This document shows positions 1 to 8,313 of a DNA stretch of 50,171 nt, piece by piece. The position numbers and the translations under genes are program-made. The notes under the pieces were generated by a model. The model saw only the letters and a list, made by a program, of their open reading frames with translations. It was not told the origin of the DNA and did no database searches. Source of the DNA: JAICND01 sp040905905 (lineage in GTDB: Bacteria; Actinomycetota; Acidimicrobiia; Spongiisociales; ZC4RG35); the NCBI GenBank assembly GCA_040905905.1, contig JBBDQN010000017.1, positions 1-50,171 on the forward strand, written 5' to 3'. Position 1 is the stretch's first letter; each line of letters opens with the position of its first letter.

Positions 1-767
1 ATACCCCCTTGCACTGCCGCCCCCAGGTCAGTGATGATGTCGCCAAAGAGGTTGTCGGTGACGATGACATCAAAACGTTCGGGTTGGGTAACCAGATAGA
101 GGCAAGCGGCGTCGACGTGGACGTAGTCGACGGTCACCTCCGGATAGTCGGCGGCCACCTCCAGGACGGTCCGCTGCCAGAGGTCGCCCGCGAAGGTGAG
201 CACGTTGGTCTTGTGACAGAGCGTCAACTGCCCGCGGCGCTTGGCGGCCTGCTCGAAGGAGTACCTGACCACTCGTTCCACCCCGAACCGGGTGTTGATC
301 GACTCCTGAGTGGCGATCTCCTGCGGGGTGTCACGACGGGCGATGCCCCCGGCACCGACATACAGACCTTCGGTGTTCTCGCGAACCACCACCAGGTCAC
401 ACCGCTCAGGGGCTAAACCGGCGATCGGAGTGGCAACCCCCGGATACAACTTGATCGGCCGCAGGTTGACGTAGAGATCGAAGTCGAAGCGCAGTTTGAG
501 CAACAGGCCCCGCTCGAGCACGCCTGGTGGCACCTGTGGGGCTCCTACCGCCCCCAGCAGGATGGCGTCGTGTTCGGCCAGTTCGTCTTCAACGGACTCG
601 GGCAACACCTCTCCAGTGCGGAGATATCGCTCCGCCCCCAGGTCGAAATCGGTGGTGGTCTGTGCGAATCCGAACCTTCCCGACGCGGCTTCGAGAACCT
701 TGCGCGACTCCTTGATCACCTCGAGGCCGACACCGTCACCGCCGATCACGGCGAATCGATAGGTCAT
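1..767 (-). CDS. leuB: 3-isopropylmalate dehydrogenase, 3' end cut by window edge
   Basis: This enzyme oxidatively decarboxylates 3-isopropylmalate with NAD+ in the cytoplasmic leucine pathway. The visible 255 residues begin MTYRFAVIGGDGVGLEV at the ATG at 767. They carry the isocitrate/isopropylmalate dehydrogenase landmarks: the N-terminal GGDGVG loop, VNLRP, the substrate-loop motif RENTEGLY, a catalytic-region HKTNVL segment, and the metal-site motif DNLFGDIITD just before the edge. The family is about 340-360 residues, so roughly 90 C-terminal residues lie outside the window. It sits 22 bases after the second CNNM gene and is probably the last visible gene of the ilv-leu transcript. No clear Shine-Dalgarno precedes the ATG, so translational coupling or a weak site is likely. 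Confidence 0.95.
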   Translation of the reverse strand, partial: MTYRFAVIGGDGVGLEVIKESRKVLEAASGRFGFAQTTTDFDLGAERYLRTGEVLPESVEDELAEHDAILLGAVGAPQVPPGVLERGLLLKLRFDFDLYVNLRPIKLYPGVATPIAGLAPERCDLVVVRENTEGLYVGAGGIARRDTPQEIATQESINTRFGVERVVRYSFEQAAKRRGQLTLCHKTNVLTFAGDLWQRTVLEVAADYPEVTVDYVHVDAACLYLVTQPERFDVIVTDNLFGDIITDLGAAVQGG

Positions 768-789
768 AGGGGCCGGGAGTGTATGACCG

Positions 790-2070
790 TCATTGACCGA
801 GCAGCTCGACCTCTTCGATGCGCCGGCCGTCCATGCGCCGAACCCTGATGATCCAATCGCCGAACTGGATGCGGTCACCACGGCGGGGGACCCGACCCAA
901 CCGGTCCATCAGAAAACCTCCGATCGTCTCGTACTCCCCCTCGGGCAGGTCGATTCCGACGATGGTTTTGAGCTGGTCGGGTCGGGCCGAACCGGGGACG
1001 TAGTACCAGCGGGCGTCGCCGATCTGTCGAACTTCCGATTCGTTCTCGTCATATTCGTCACGAATCTCGCCCACCAGCTCTTCGGCGATGTCCTCGAGCG
1101 TCAACAGACCGGCGGTGCCGCCGTGTTCATCGATGATCAGTGCAAGGTGGCGCCCGTTTCGTTGCATGTCGGCCAGGAGTGGGCGGACCGGGGCTGACTC
1201 CGGGACGATCAACAAGGGGCGGATGATCTCGGGTGGGATAGGTTCGTTGTAGGCATCGTCGGGAACCGACAACAGGTCTTTGGCGTGGACAAAACCGACG
1301 ATGTCGTCCACGTCCTCACCGAAGACAGGAATGCGAGAGAATCCTTCTTCCGTCACGACTCGCTCGATCTCGGCAGGAGTGGCAGTAACCGGCAGCGCGA
1401 CAATGTCGGGCCGCGGCACCATCACCTCAGACGCATCCCTCTCCGAAAAGACGATCGCACCGGAAAGCAACTTGTGGGCGAACTCCTCGATAACCCCTTC
1501 CTGCCGTCCGGCGGCTATGACCTGGGCGAGATCGTCAGCCGTCTGGGTGGTCTCCAGCTCATCGCGGGGTTCGACCCCGAATAGCCGTAACACAAGATTG
1601 GCAATCCCGTTGAGCACGAAGACCAGTGGTCGGAAGACCGTCATGAACAATTGGAACGGCAGGGCCAATACGAGGGCGAGCCGCTCGGGGGCGGCAATGG
1701 CGATGTTCTTGGGCGCCATTTCGCCGATGACCATGTGCAGGAAAACAACTATGAGCAAGGCCACCACGAGGGCAATGGTGTGGAGGAGGTTGTCGGGAAT
1801 TGGCAACCAGCCCAGCAACACCTCAAGCAAGCTGGCCACGGATGGTTCGGCTACAAACCCGAGCAACAGCGTGGCGATCGTGATCCCTATTTGAGCCCCG
1901 GCGAGCGTGAGCGAGAGATGCTTCATCGCCCTGGCCGCGGCCCGGGCAGAGCGCCCAGGCAGCTCCTCCACCACCGCGCGGCGGGCCGCGGTGAAGGCAA
2001 ACTCTGCCGCCACGAAAAACCCGTTGGCGACCAGCAGGATGACCATCCAGAAGAGAGCGGACAGGTTCAT
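790..2070 (-). CDS. CNNM/CorC-family membrane protein with CBS pair (second copy)
   Basis: A 426-residue member of the CNNM/CorB-HlyC family, membrane proteins linked to Mg2+/Co2+ efflux or divalent-cation balance. The order is clear: an N-terminal membrane segment (MVILLVANGFFVAAEFAF), further hydrophobic helices to about residue 170 with the family signature GEMAPKNIAIA, a CBS pair from about 210 to 340 (MVPRPDIVALPV; EHGGTAGLLTLEDIAEELVG), and a C-terminal CorC_HlyC domain (about 350-426). The ATG at 2070 overlaps the previous gene's stop in an ATGA. It is a paralogue of its upstream neighbour. The exact ion and direction of transport cannot be read from sequence; old annotations as 'hemolysin' are not supported by anything seen here. 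Confidence 0.93.
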   Translation of the reverse strand: MNLSALFWMVILLVANGFFVAAEFAFTAARRAVVEELPGRSARAAARAMKHLSLTLAGAQIGITIATLLLGFVAEPSVASLLEVLLGWLPIPDNLLHTIALVVALLIVVFLHMVIGEMAPKNIAIAAPERLALVLALPFQLFMTVFRPLVFVLNGIANLVLRLFGVEPRDELETTQTADDLAQVIAAGRQEGVIEEFAHKLLSGAIVFSERDASEVMVPRPDIVALPVTATPAEIERVVTEEGFSRIPVFGEDVDDIVGFVHAKDLLSVPDDAYNEPIPPEIIRPLLIVPESAPVRPLLADMQRNGRHLALIIDEHGGTAGLLTLEDIAEELVGEIRDEYDENESEVRQIGDARWYYVPGSARPDQLKTIVGIDLPEGEYETIGGFLMDRLGRVPRRGDRIQFGDWIIRVRRMDGRRIEEVELLGQ

Positions 2071-3374
2071 CTCTTGTCAACTGGCGGGAGGATCGCCACC
2101 CTCTCGACGCGTCGCCCATCCATGGCCAGGATCTCGAAGTACCAGCCCTGCCAGCCGATAACCTCACCCTCGGTCGGAAACCTTCCGAGCTGGGCGGTGA
2201 GAAACCCGCCCAGGGTTTCAAAGTGCCCTTCCGGCAGGACCAGTCCGAACTGCTCGTCCAGGTCGTGGCGATTGAGCTGTCCAGAGACCTCGATCCGCCG
2301 CTCGCCGTCGGTCGGGACGCTCCGGCTCTCAACCGGATCGTGTTCGTCGGCGATTTCGCCCAAGAGCTCCTCGAGCAGGTCCTCGATGGTTACGATCCCG
2401 GCAGTCCCGCCATATTCGTCAACGACGATCGCCATAGCCCGGCTTTGCCGTTGCATGTCGATGAGGAGGTCATTGAGCCGCCGGGAGTCGGGCACCGCTG
2501 GGGCAGGCTTGGCGATATGCGAAACCGGTGTGATCGAGCGACGCTCGGGTTGAACCTTGAAGGTGTCTTTGACATGAACGACCCCGACGATCTCGTCGAG
2601 GTCCTCCGCGAAAACCGGAAAACGAGAGTGCCCGGTCTCCCGGGCCACCCGGCGAAGTTCGGATACCGAATCGTGCCGGGACAAAGCATCGATGGACACC
2701 CGGGGGACCATTATGTCGGCAGCCACCTTCTCCGTGAACGCGATGGCTCTGGTCAATAGTGAAAGCTCAGCGTCGTCTAGTTCACCTTCCTCCCCCGATG
2801 AACGGATCATCAATTCGAGTTCCTCGAGAGACCGCACGCCGGCGAGGTCCTCGCGGGGTTCGATGCCGAGTCGGCGCACCGTCCAGTTGGCGGCCCGGTT
2901 GAGGAAAAGGATGACCGGCCGCGCCAGCCGGTTGAGCCATGACATCGGGACGGCGATGACCACCGCGGTTCCGAACGGCTTAGCGATGGCAAAGTTCTTG
3001 GGTACCAGCTCACCGACCAACATCGAGGCGAAGTTGGCTACCAGCAGAGCGAGGGCGATGGTGATGACTGGCCTGGTCCTGGGACCGATCCACCCGAGGT
3101 CGTCGAGGAGCGGAGCGAAGATTCCGGCGAGGGCTGGCTCGGCGATGGCCCCGGTCAGGAGAGACATGACGGTGATCCCAAGTTGTGCCCCGGAGAGTTC
3201 GAACGAGAGCCGGCCCAGGCTGCGCTCAACGCGGGCCGCCCAGCGGTTGCCAGCGGTCGCCAAGCGGCGCACCCGGTTTCGATCAACCGCGACCAGCGCG
3301 AACTCACCAGCAACAAAGAACGCGGTAAGGAGGATCAGGAGGGCGACGGCCGCCAGCCCGGCGCCGGTACTAAT
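2067..3374 (-). CDS. CNNM/CorC-family membrane protein with CBS pair (first copy), probable ATT start
   Basis: A divalent-cation transporter-type protein with the same layout as the next gene: CNNM membrane domain (GELVPKNFAIA), CBS pair (MVPRVSIDALS; EYGGTAGIVTIEDLLEELLG) and CorC_HlyC tail. The first ordinary in-frame start (GTG at 3272) would remove the first membrane helix. The reading frame stays open upstream and encodes LLILLTAFFVAGEFALVAVD, matching the sister protein's N-terminus. Between the in-frame TAG upstream and that helix there is no ATG, GTG or TTG. There is an ATT at 3374-3372, preceded seven bases earlier by GGAG. I therefore place the start there (435 residues, MSTGAGLAAV...). 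CTG codons a few residues later are the alternative. It lies 47 bases after leuA. Confidence 0.85.
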   Translation of the reverse strand: MSTGAGLAAVALLILLTAFFVAGEFALVAVDRNRVRRLATAGNRWAARVERSLGRLSFELSGAQLGITVMSLLTGAIAEPALAGIFAPLLDDLGWIGPRTRPVITIALALLVANFASMLVGELVPKNFAIAKPFGTAVVIAVPMSWLNRLARPVILFLNRAANWTVRRLGIEPREDLAGVRSLEELELMIRSSGEEGELDDAELSLLTRAIAFTEKVAADIMVPRVSIDALSRHDSVSELRRVARETGHSRFPVFAEDLDEIVGVVHVKDTFKVQPERRSITPVSHIAKPAPAVPDSRRLNDLLIDMQRQSRAMAIVVDEYGGTAGIVTIEDLLEELLGEIADEHDPVESRSVPTDGERRIEVSGQLNRHDLDEQFGLVLPEGHFETLGGFLTAQLGRFPTEGEVIGWQGWYFEILAMDGRRVERVAILPPVDKR

Positions 3375-3421
3375 AGGTTGGCTCCGAAGGGGGCAAGATC
3401 GGATTCGACACTAGTGCCGCG

Positions 3422-4924
3422 TCAACCGGCCTTGTTGAGGGCATTCGCAAACGCCTCCGCCGACCCTTCGACCACGTCGGTGTTGACCGAGTGCCCGGAA
3501 TAGGTGCGTTCGCCGATGCGGACGACCACGTTCACCTCTGCCATGGCGTCGGCACCTGAAGTAACAGGCACCACCCGGTAGTCGAGGAGCCTGGCGTCGA
3601 TGCCGAAAGCGAGCCGGAGAGCGGCAAAGGTGGCGTGGACCATGCCGTCACCCTGTCCGGAAAAGACCTCTTCGATGCCCTCTTTGATCACCCGCACAGT
3701 TGCGGTGGGAGTGACCTCGTTGCCACCGGCGACGTGGAGGCTGACCAGGTGGACCTTCTCCACAGGTTCCCCCGTCTGATCGTCGACGATGGCCCGAATT
3801 TCGTCCTCGCCTATTTGCACCTTGCGATCGGCGAGCTGTTTAAAGCGATCGAATGCTCGGGCAAAAGCATCGTCCTCCAAGACGATCCCCATCTTCTCGA
3901 GCGCATCGGTAAACCCGGCTCGCCCCGAATGTTTTCCCAATACGATCTGGGCCGCCTGTTGGCCGACCGAAGCGGCGTCCATGATCTCGTAGGTGTCCTT
4001 GTCCCGGAGGACACCGTGTTGATGGATCCCCGACTCGTGGGCAAAAGCGTTGCGACCGACTACCGCTTTGTTGAACTGAACGGGGTAACCGGTCAGCCGG
4101 GCGACCAGGCGCGAGGTGTCGTAGAGCTGAGTCGTGTCGACCCCGAGATCGACTCCAAAGACATCTTGACGGGTTTTGATCGCCATCACGACTTCTTCGA
4201 TCGAGGTGTTGCCGGCGCGCTCGCCGATCCCGTTGATGGCCCCCTCGATCTGACGGGCTCCGGCCGCGATCGATGACAACGAATTGGCCACCGCCAACCC
4301 AAGATCGTTATGACAGTGGACCGACATGACGACATCGTCGCGGTTGCCTTTGACTTCCTGGAACACCCTTCTCAGCAACTCGACGAAGTCGGTGGGGGTG
4401 GCAAAGCCAACGGTGTCAGGGATGTTGATCGTTGTAGCCCCTGCCTCGACCGCTGCTCGACACACGGCGATCATGAAATCGGGATCGGAACGAGTCGCAT
4501 CCTGAGGCGAAAACTCGATGTCGTCGGTATAGGTGCGGGCCCGCCGCACGCCTTCGATCGAAGCCTTCATGACCTCCGCGGGGGTCATGCGCAGCATCTT
4601 CTCCATGTGAATGGCGGACGTCGACATGAACACATGGATCCGGAACCGGTCCGCGGGCTTGAGGGCATCGTAGGCCCGATCGATGTCGTCGGGATGGGCG
4701 CGGGCGAGCGAGGTGATCACCGGGCCCCTGACTCCCGCGGCGATGCGCGACACGGCCTCGAAGTCTCCGGGCGACGAGGCGGCGAACCCGGCCTCGAGGA
4801 CGTCGACACGCAACCTGGCGAGCTGGTGGGCGATCGCCACCTTCTCGTCGGGCGTCAGGGCAATTCCCGGGGCCTGTTCGCCATCGCGCAGGGTGGTGTC
4901 GAAGATGACGAGTTTGTCAGTCAT
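3422..4924 (-). CDS. leuA: 2-isopropylmalate synthase
   Basis: Catalyses the first committed leucine step, acetyl-CoA plus 2-oxoisovalerate to 2-isopropylmalate. The 500-residue protein has the HMGL-like TIM barrel with FDTTLRDGEQAPG near the N-terminus, the metal-binding HCHNDLG motif, NGIGERAGN, and a C-terminal LeuA dimer/allosteric domain (about 365-500) where leucine feedback acts in the family. The length fits the roughly 500-residue bacterial class rather than the longer 560-640-residue class found in many actinobacteria. I chose the ATG at 4924 (MTDKLVIFDTT) because it overlaps the ilvC stop as ATGA. A longer open frame upstream is only ilvC read out of frame. Confidence 0.97.
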   Translation of the reverse strand: MTDKLVIFDTTLRDGEQAPGIALTPDEKVAIAHQLARLRVDVLEAGFAASSPGDFEAVSRIAAGVRGPVITSLARAHPDDIDRAYDALKPADRFRIHVFMSTSAIHMEKMLRMTPAEVMKASIEGVRRARTYTDDIEFSPQDATRSDPDFMIAVCRAAVEAGATTINIPDTVGFATPTDFVELLRRVFQEVKGNRDDVVMSVHCHNDLGLAVANSLSSIAAGARQIEGAINGIGERAGNTSIEEVVMAIKTRQDVFGVDLGVDTTQLYDTSRLVARLTGYPVQFNKAVVGRNAFAHESGIHQHGVLRDKDTYEIMDAASVGQQAAQIVLGKHSGRAGFTDALEKMGIVLEDDAFARAFDRFKQLADRKVQIGEDEIRAIVDDQTGEPVEKVHLVSLHVAGGNEVTPTATVRVIKEGIEEVFSGQGDGMVHATFAALRLAFGIDARLLDYRVVPVTSGADAMAEVNVVVRIGERTYSGHSVNTDVVEGSAEAFANALNKAG

Positions 4925-5925
4925 GGAGCATGCTTTGGAGTCAGGAACGGCATCATCTCCCGCAGCTCTCGACCTACAACTTCCACCGGGTGGTTGCGGT
5001 TTGCCGCACGTTGCTCGAGCAGAAACGGTGCCCCTTCCCTTGCCTGGGCCAGCCATTCGCTTGCGAAAGCACCAGATTGGATCTCGGACAGGATCCGGCG
5101 CATCTCCGCCCGGGTCTCGTCAGTGATTATGCGGGCCCCCCGCGTGTAGTCGCCGTATTCGGCCGTGTCGGAAACCGAATACCTCATCCACGAGAGCCCG
5201 CCTTCATAGAGAAGGTCGACGATGAGTTTGAGCTCGTGGAGGGTCTCGAAATAGGCAGACTCGGGTTGATAGCCAGCGTCGACCAACGTCTCGTAAGACG
5301 CTTTGATCAGACCCGATACTCCGCCGCACAAGATCACCTGCTCACCGAAGAGGTCGGTTTCGGTTTCTTCCTTGAAAGTTGTCTGCAGCACACCGGCCCT
5401 GGCCCCGCCGATGCCTTGGGCGTAGGAGAGGGCGAGGGGGAGTGCCTGACCGCTCGCGTCCTGATGTACCGCCACCAGGCAGGGCACCCCGCTTCCTTCG
5501 GTATAGGTTCGACGAACCAGGTGGCCCGGGCCTTTGGGAGCGACCATCGCCACGTCAATGCCATCGGGAGGGCTGATCGCCTCGAAGTGGATGTTGAAAC
5601 CGTGAGCGAAGAACAGGGCGTTGCCAGCCGCGATGTGGGGCTCGATCTCGGCGCGGTAGAGGTCGCCCATGTGCTGGTCCGGAACCAGCATCATGATGAG
5701 GTCGGCCCATTCTGCCGCCTCCTCTGGGGCCAGCACCCTGAGTCCGGATTCTTCGGCCTTGGATTTGCTCGTCGAGGACGAACGCAGGCCCACCACGACG
5801 TCGACCCCGGACTCCTTGAGGTTGAGCGCATGGGCGTGGCCCTGGCTGCCATATCCGATGACCGCGACCTTGCGCTGGCGAACCAGGGCAGGATCGCAGT
5901 CGGCGTCGTAGAAAATTGTGGCCAT
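4921..5925 (-). CDS. ilvC: ketol-acid reductoisomerase (NADP+)
   Basis: Converts 2-acetolactate or 2-aceto-2-hydroxybutyrate to the dihydroxy acids of valine and isoleucine synthesis, using NADPH and Mg2+. The 334-residue length is that of the short class I enzymes. The Rossmann motif GYGSQGHAHALNL is followed by a serine-rich phosphate-binding loop (GLRSSSTSK) that suggests NADPH preference. The C-terminal knotted domain carries the metal-ligand helix region (GEQVILCGG, then the glutamates of FETLHELKLIVDLLYEGG). The ATG at 5925 has a GAGGAG ribosome site five bases upstream. It is 14 bases after ilvN and overlaps leuA by four bases. Confidence 0.97.
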   Translation of the reverse strand: MATIFYDADCDPALVRQRKVAVIGYGSQGHAHALNLKESGVDVVVGLRSSSTSKSKAEESGLRVLAPEEAAEWADLIMMLVPDQHMGDLYRAEIEPHIAAGNALFFAHGFNIHFEAISPPDGIDVAMVAPKGPGHLVRRTYTEGSGVPCLVAVHQDASGQALPLALSYAQGIGGARAGVLQTTFKEETETDLFGEQVILCGGVSGLIKASYETLVDAGYQPESAYFETLHELKLIVDLLYEGGLSWMRYSVSDTAEYGDYTRGARIITDETRAEMRRILSEIQSGAFASEWLAQAREGAPFLLEQRAANRNHPVEVVGRELREMMPFLTPKHAP

Positions 5926-5939
5926 GGGATCTCCTCGGA

Positions 5940-6443
5940 TCAGTTGACGGCCCGCAACCGTACCGGACGTCCCTTGGGTTCCCGAGCCAGAGCCACCCGG
6001 CCGGACTTGACGAGTTCGATCAAGCCGTAGGGCCTGATCAGCTCGAGGAAGTCGTTGACCTTGCGAGGATCCCCGGCGATCTGGAAGGTGATCGAGTTGT
6101 GACCAACGTCGACGGCGATTGCATCGAAGATGGCGGCGATCTCAAGGATCTCACCTCGTTTGCCCGGTCCTCCCGCTACCCGCACCAGCATGATTTCACG
6201 TTCGATGGCGACCGACTGCTCATACTCGGAGATCCGAACCACGTTGATCAGCTTGTGGAGTTGCTTCTTGACCTGCTCGACCTCGGGTGCGTCGACCACG
6301 ATCGTCATCCGCGACATCCCATCCTCGTGGGAGGGGCCAACCGCCAGCGAGTGGATGTTGAACCCGCGCCGGGCCAACAACGATGAAACGCGAGCGAGGA
6401 CACCCGGTTTGTCTTCGACGATCACGGAAAGGGTGTGGTTCAT
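5940..6443 (-). CDS. ilvN: acetolactate synthase small (regulatory) subunit
   Basis: Regulatory partner of IlvB; it raises activity and confers valine feedback inhibition. The 167-residue protein has an N-terminal ACT domain (MNHTLSVIVEDKPGVLARVS, then RRGFNIHSLAVG) that binds the effector amino acid, and a C-terminal ALS_ss domain with EIMLVRVAG and GDPRKVNDFLELIRPYG. Its ATG overlaps the ilvB stop as ATGA, so the two subunits are probably made in a coupled way. The symbol ilvH is used for the same family in other bacteria. Confidence 0.96.
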   Translation of the reverse strand: MNHTLSVIVEDKPGVLARVSSLLARRGFNIHSLAVGPSHEDGMSRMTIVVDAPEVEQVKKQLHKLINVVRISEYEQSVAIEREIMLVRVAGGPGKRGEILEIAAIFDAIAVDVGHNSITFQIAGDPRKVNDFLELIRPYGLIELVKSGRVALAREPKGRPVRLRAVN

Positions 6444-8164
6444 GGCAGATCGCTCGCCGGGCCGATGGCCTTCTCGGAGGGCCCCAGGATGACCTCATCG
6501 TTGGAACCTCCGGCGGGAACCATCGGAAACACCATTTCCTCGCGGTCGACCACCATCTCCACCACTACCGGCCGATCATCGATGGCCAGGGCTTTTTCGA
6601 GGATGGGGCCCACCTCGTCGGGAGTTTCCGCCCGGAGGCCGGCACAACCAAGTGCCTCCGCCAGCTTCGGGTAGTCGATGCCGTCACCCAGGACCGAGCC
6701 CGAGAATCTCCCGTTGTAGAAGAGACGCTGCCACTGGGTGACCATGCCGTGGGTCCCGTTGTTGATCACAGCGACTTTGATGGGAATCTTTTCGACTGCG
6801 GCGGTGATCAACTCGTTGAACGTCATCTGAAAGCACCCGTCGCCATCGATGGCGAACACCAGCTCCTCCGGGGTCCCGGCCTTGGCCCCGATGGCCGCTG
6901 GGATGGCGAAACCCATGGTTCCCAGGCCACCTGAATTGATCCAACGGCGCGGTTCCTCGAACCGCCAGAACTGACTGGTCCACATTTGGTGTTGACCTAC
7001 GCCCGACACCACCGTCGCGTCACCCGCTGTGAGCCGGTAGAGCTCCTCAACAACGAACTGGGGTTTGATCGCGCCGTCGGCGGGTTGGTCGTAGCTGAGG
7101 GGGAAGTCCTTCTGCCAGCGGTGGACCGTCTCGATCCAGGCGTTGCGGTCGGGAGTCTCCCGCTCACCCCAGGCCTCGATGAGTTGTTCCAGCACCCGGC
7201 GGGCGTCACCGACGATGGGGACGTCGGCCGCCCGAACCTTGCCGATCTCGGCCGGGTCGACATCGACGTGGATCACTTTGGCGTGGGGGGCAAAGAACTT
7301 GGGGTTGCCGGTGACCCGGTCGTCAAAACGGACTCCGATCGAGATCAAAACGTCCGATTTCTGGATGGCGGTTATGGCGGTATAGGTGCCGTGCATCCCC
7401 GGCATACCCATGGCGAGAGGGTGGCTGTCGGGGAAGGCGCCCCGACCCATCAGAGTGGTAGTGACCGGCGCCTGGATGAGCTCAGCAAAGCGGCGCAACT
7501 CGCCGGCGGCATTGGCCTTGATGATGCCCCCACCAACGTAGAGGACCGGGCGTTGGGCCCGGGTAATCAGCTCGACCGCCTCCTTCACCCGGCGAGGGTG
7601 TCCTTCCACTGTCGGTCGGTAGCCGGGTAGGTTGAGCGCGGCCGGCACCCGCCAATGTGTGCTCTGGTTGAGAATGTCCTTGGGGAGGTCCACCAAAACC
7701 GGGCCGGGACGTCCGGTGCTGGCGATATGGAAGGCCTCGTGGATGACATCGGAGATTTCGGCCGGATCGGTTACGAAGTAGTTGTGTTTGGTGGCGGGCA
7801 TGGTGATACCAGTCGTGTATGCCTCTTGAAAGGCATCGTTGCCGACGGAGGTGGTGGGGACCTGGCCGGTGATAGCAACCAGTGGCACCGAGTCCATGAG
7901 AGCGTCGGCCAGCGGCGTGACGAGGTTGGTGGCGCCGGGCCCGGAGGTGGCAATACATACCCCGACTCTGCCGGTGGCCCATGCATAACCTTCCGCCATG
8001 TGTCCGGCGCCCTGTTCGTGGCGTGCGAGGACGTGGCGGATCGGCGAGTCGAGCAATGGGTCGTAAGCGGGGAGGATCGCCCCTCCCGGCACACCAAAGA
8101 CGAGGTCGACCCCTTCGTGTTCCAGGGTTCTTATCAGGGCTTGGGCTCCGGTCATCTTGGTCAT
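6440..8164 (-). CDS. ilvB: acetolactate synthase large (catalytic) subunit
   Basis: The thiamine-diphosphate, FAD and Mg2+ enzyme that condenses two pyruvates, or pyruvate and 2-oxobutyrate, in the shared first step of valine/leucine and isoleucine synthesis. At 574 residues it has the three usual domains: TPP pyrimidine domain with catalytic Glu50 in RHEQGAGHMAEGYA, central FAD domain, and PP domain with the GDG...NN cofactor motif (IDGDGCFQM ... VINNGTHGMV). The ATG at 8164 has GAGGA five bases upstream. It is the first structural gene of the operon and lies 25 bases downstream of the U-run of an intrinsic terminator, which fits control by attenuation. Confidence 0.97.
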   Translation of the reverse strand: MTKMTGAQALIRTLEHEGVDLVFGVPGGAILPAYDPLLDSPIRHVLARHEQGAGHMAEGYAWATGRVGVCIATSGPGATNLVTPLADALMDSVPLVAITGQVPTTSVGNDAFQEAYTTGITMPATKHNYFVTDPAEISDVIHEAFHIASTGRPGPVLVDLPKDILNQSTHWRVPAALNLPGYRPTVEGHPRRVKEAVELITRAQRPVLYVGGGIIKANAAGELRRFAELIQAPVTTTLMGRGAFPDSHPLAMGMPGMHGTYTAITAIQKSDVLISIGVRFDDRVTGNPKFFAPHAKVIHVDVDPAEIGKVRAADVPIVGDARRVLEQLIEAWGERETPDRNAWIETVHRWQKDFPLSYDQPADGAIKPQFVVEELYRLTAGDATVVSGVGQHQMWTSQFWRFEEPRRWINSGGLGTMGFAIPAAIGAKAGTPEELVFAIDGDGCFQMTFNELITAAVEKIPIKVAVINNGTHGMVTQWQRLFYNGRFSGSVLGDGIDYPKLAEALGCAGLRAETPDEVGPILEKALAIDDRPVVVEMVVDREEMVFPMVPAGGSNDEVILGPSEKAIGPASDLP

Positions 8165-8188
8165 CGTGGTCCTCGTTCGTGCGGGTAT

Positions 8189-8213
8189 AAAAAACCCTCC
8201 CGGTGGGGAGGGT
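8189..8213 (-). terminator. intrinsic terminator in the ilvB leader (attenuator)
   Basis: On the minus strand a perfect 8-bp stem (ACCCTCCC, loop CACC, GGGAGGGT) is followed directly by a run of T. This is a textbook Rho-independent terminator, but it stands between the promoter and ilvB rather than after a gene. It would stop transcription before ilvB unless prevented, as expected of an amino-acid attenuator. Confidence 0.88.
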
Positions 8214-8219
8214 CATGGG

Positions 8220-8249
8220 GCGCACACGCCAATTCGGGGGCGTGTGCGC
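8220..8249 (-). promoter_or_regulatory. leader hairpin between the leader peptide stop and the terminator
   Basis: An 11-bp perfect stem (GCGCACACGCC pairing with GGCGTGTGCGC, 8-base loop) begins at the last base of the leader peptide's stop codon. A ribosome stalled on the Ile-Leu-Val-Leu codons would reach into its 5' arm. It is a candidate pause or sensing hairpin; I cannot see by eye which segment would form the competing antiterminator. Confidence 0.75.
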
Positions 8250-8278
8250 TATTGAAGTACCAGAATGCTGGCGGTCAT
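8249..8278 (-). CDS. ilv leader peptide, MTASILVLQ
   Basis: A ten-codon frame, ATG ACC GCC AGC ATT CTG GTA CTT CAA TAG, encodes MTASILVLQ. Four consecutive codons are for the three end products of the pathway downstream: Ile, Leu, Val, Leu. Such a run just before a hairpin and a terminator is the signature of ribosome-mediated attenuation, known for ilv/leu operons in enterobacteria and for ilvBNC in corynebacteria. The likely -10 element ends only ten bases before the ATG, so the transcript probably starts almost at this codon and there is no room for a Shine-Dalgarno. The peptide itself is expected to have no function beyond sensing charged tRNA supply. Confidence 0.85.
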   Translation of the reverse strand: MTASILVLQ

Positions 8279-8288
8279 ATCGACAGTC

Positions 8289-8296
8289 AGTATACA
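8289..8296. promoter_or_regulatory. symmetric -10 element shared by two divergent promoters
   Basis: The bases 8289-8296 read TATACT on the minus strand (toward the ilv leader) and TATACA on the plus strand (8291-8296, toward the NYN gene). The core GTATAC is a perfect palindrome. Expected start points, about seven bases downstream, fall near 8282 (minus) and 8303 (plus). No good -35 hexamer is seen on either side. Confidence 0.55.
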
Positions 8297-8313
8297 GATG
8301 GTTGACTGGGTCG

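Noticed and set aside
1651..2553. 300-codon plus-strand frame spanning the CNNM gene junction
   Set aside because: It crosses two real genes on the other strand and has no domain.
8164..8290. T-box riboswitch upstream of ilvB
   Set aside because: The leader is too short, no T-box sequence or stem I is seen, and a leader peptide with regulatory codons explains the terminator.
8203..8313. Longer N-terminus for the NYN protein starting at 8203
   Set aside because: The extra 37 codons cover the ilv terminator, hairpin and leader peptide and lie upstream of the expected transcription start.
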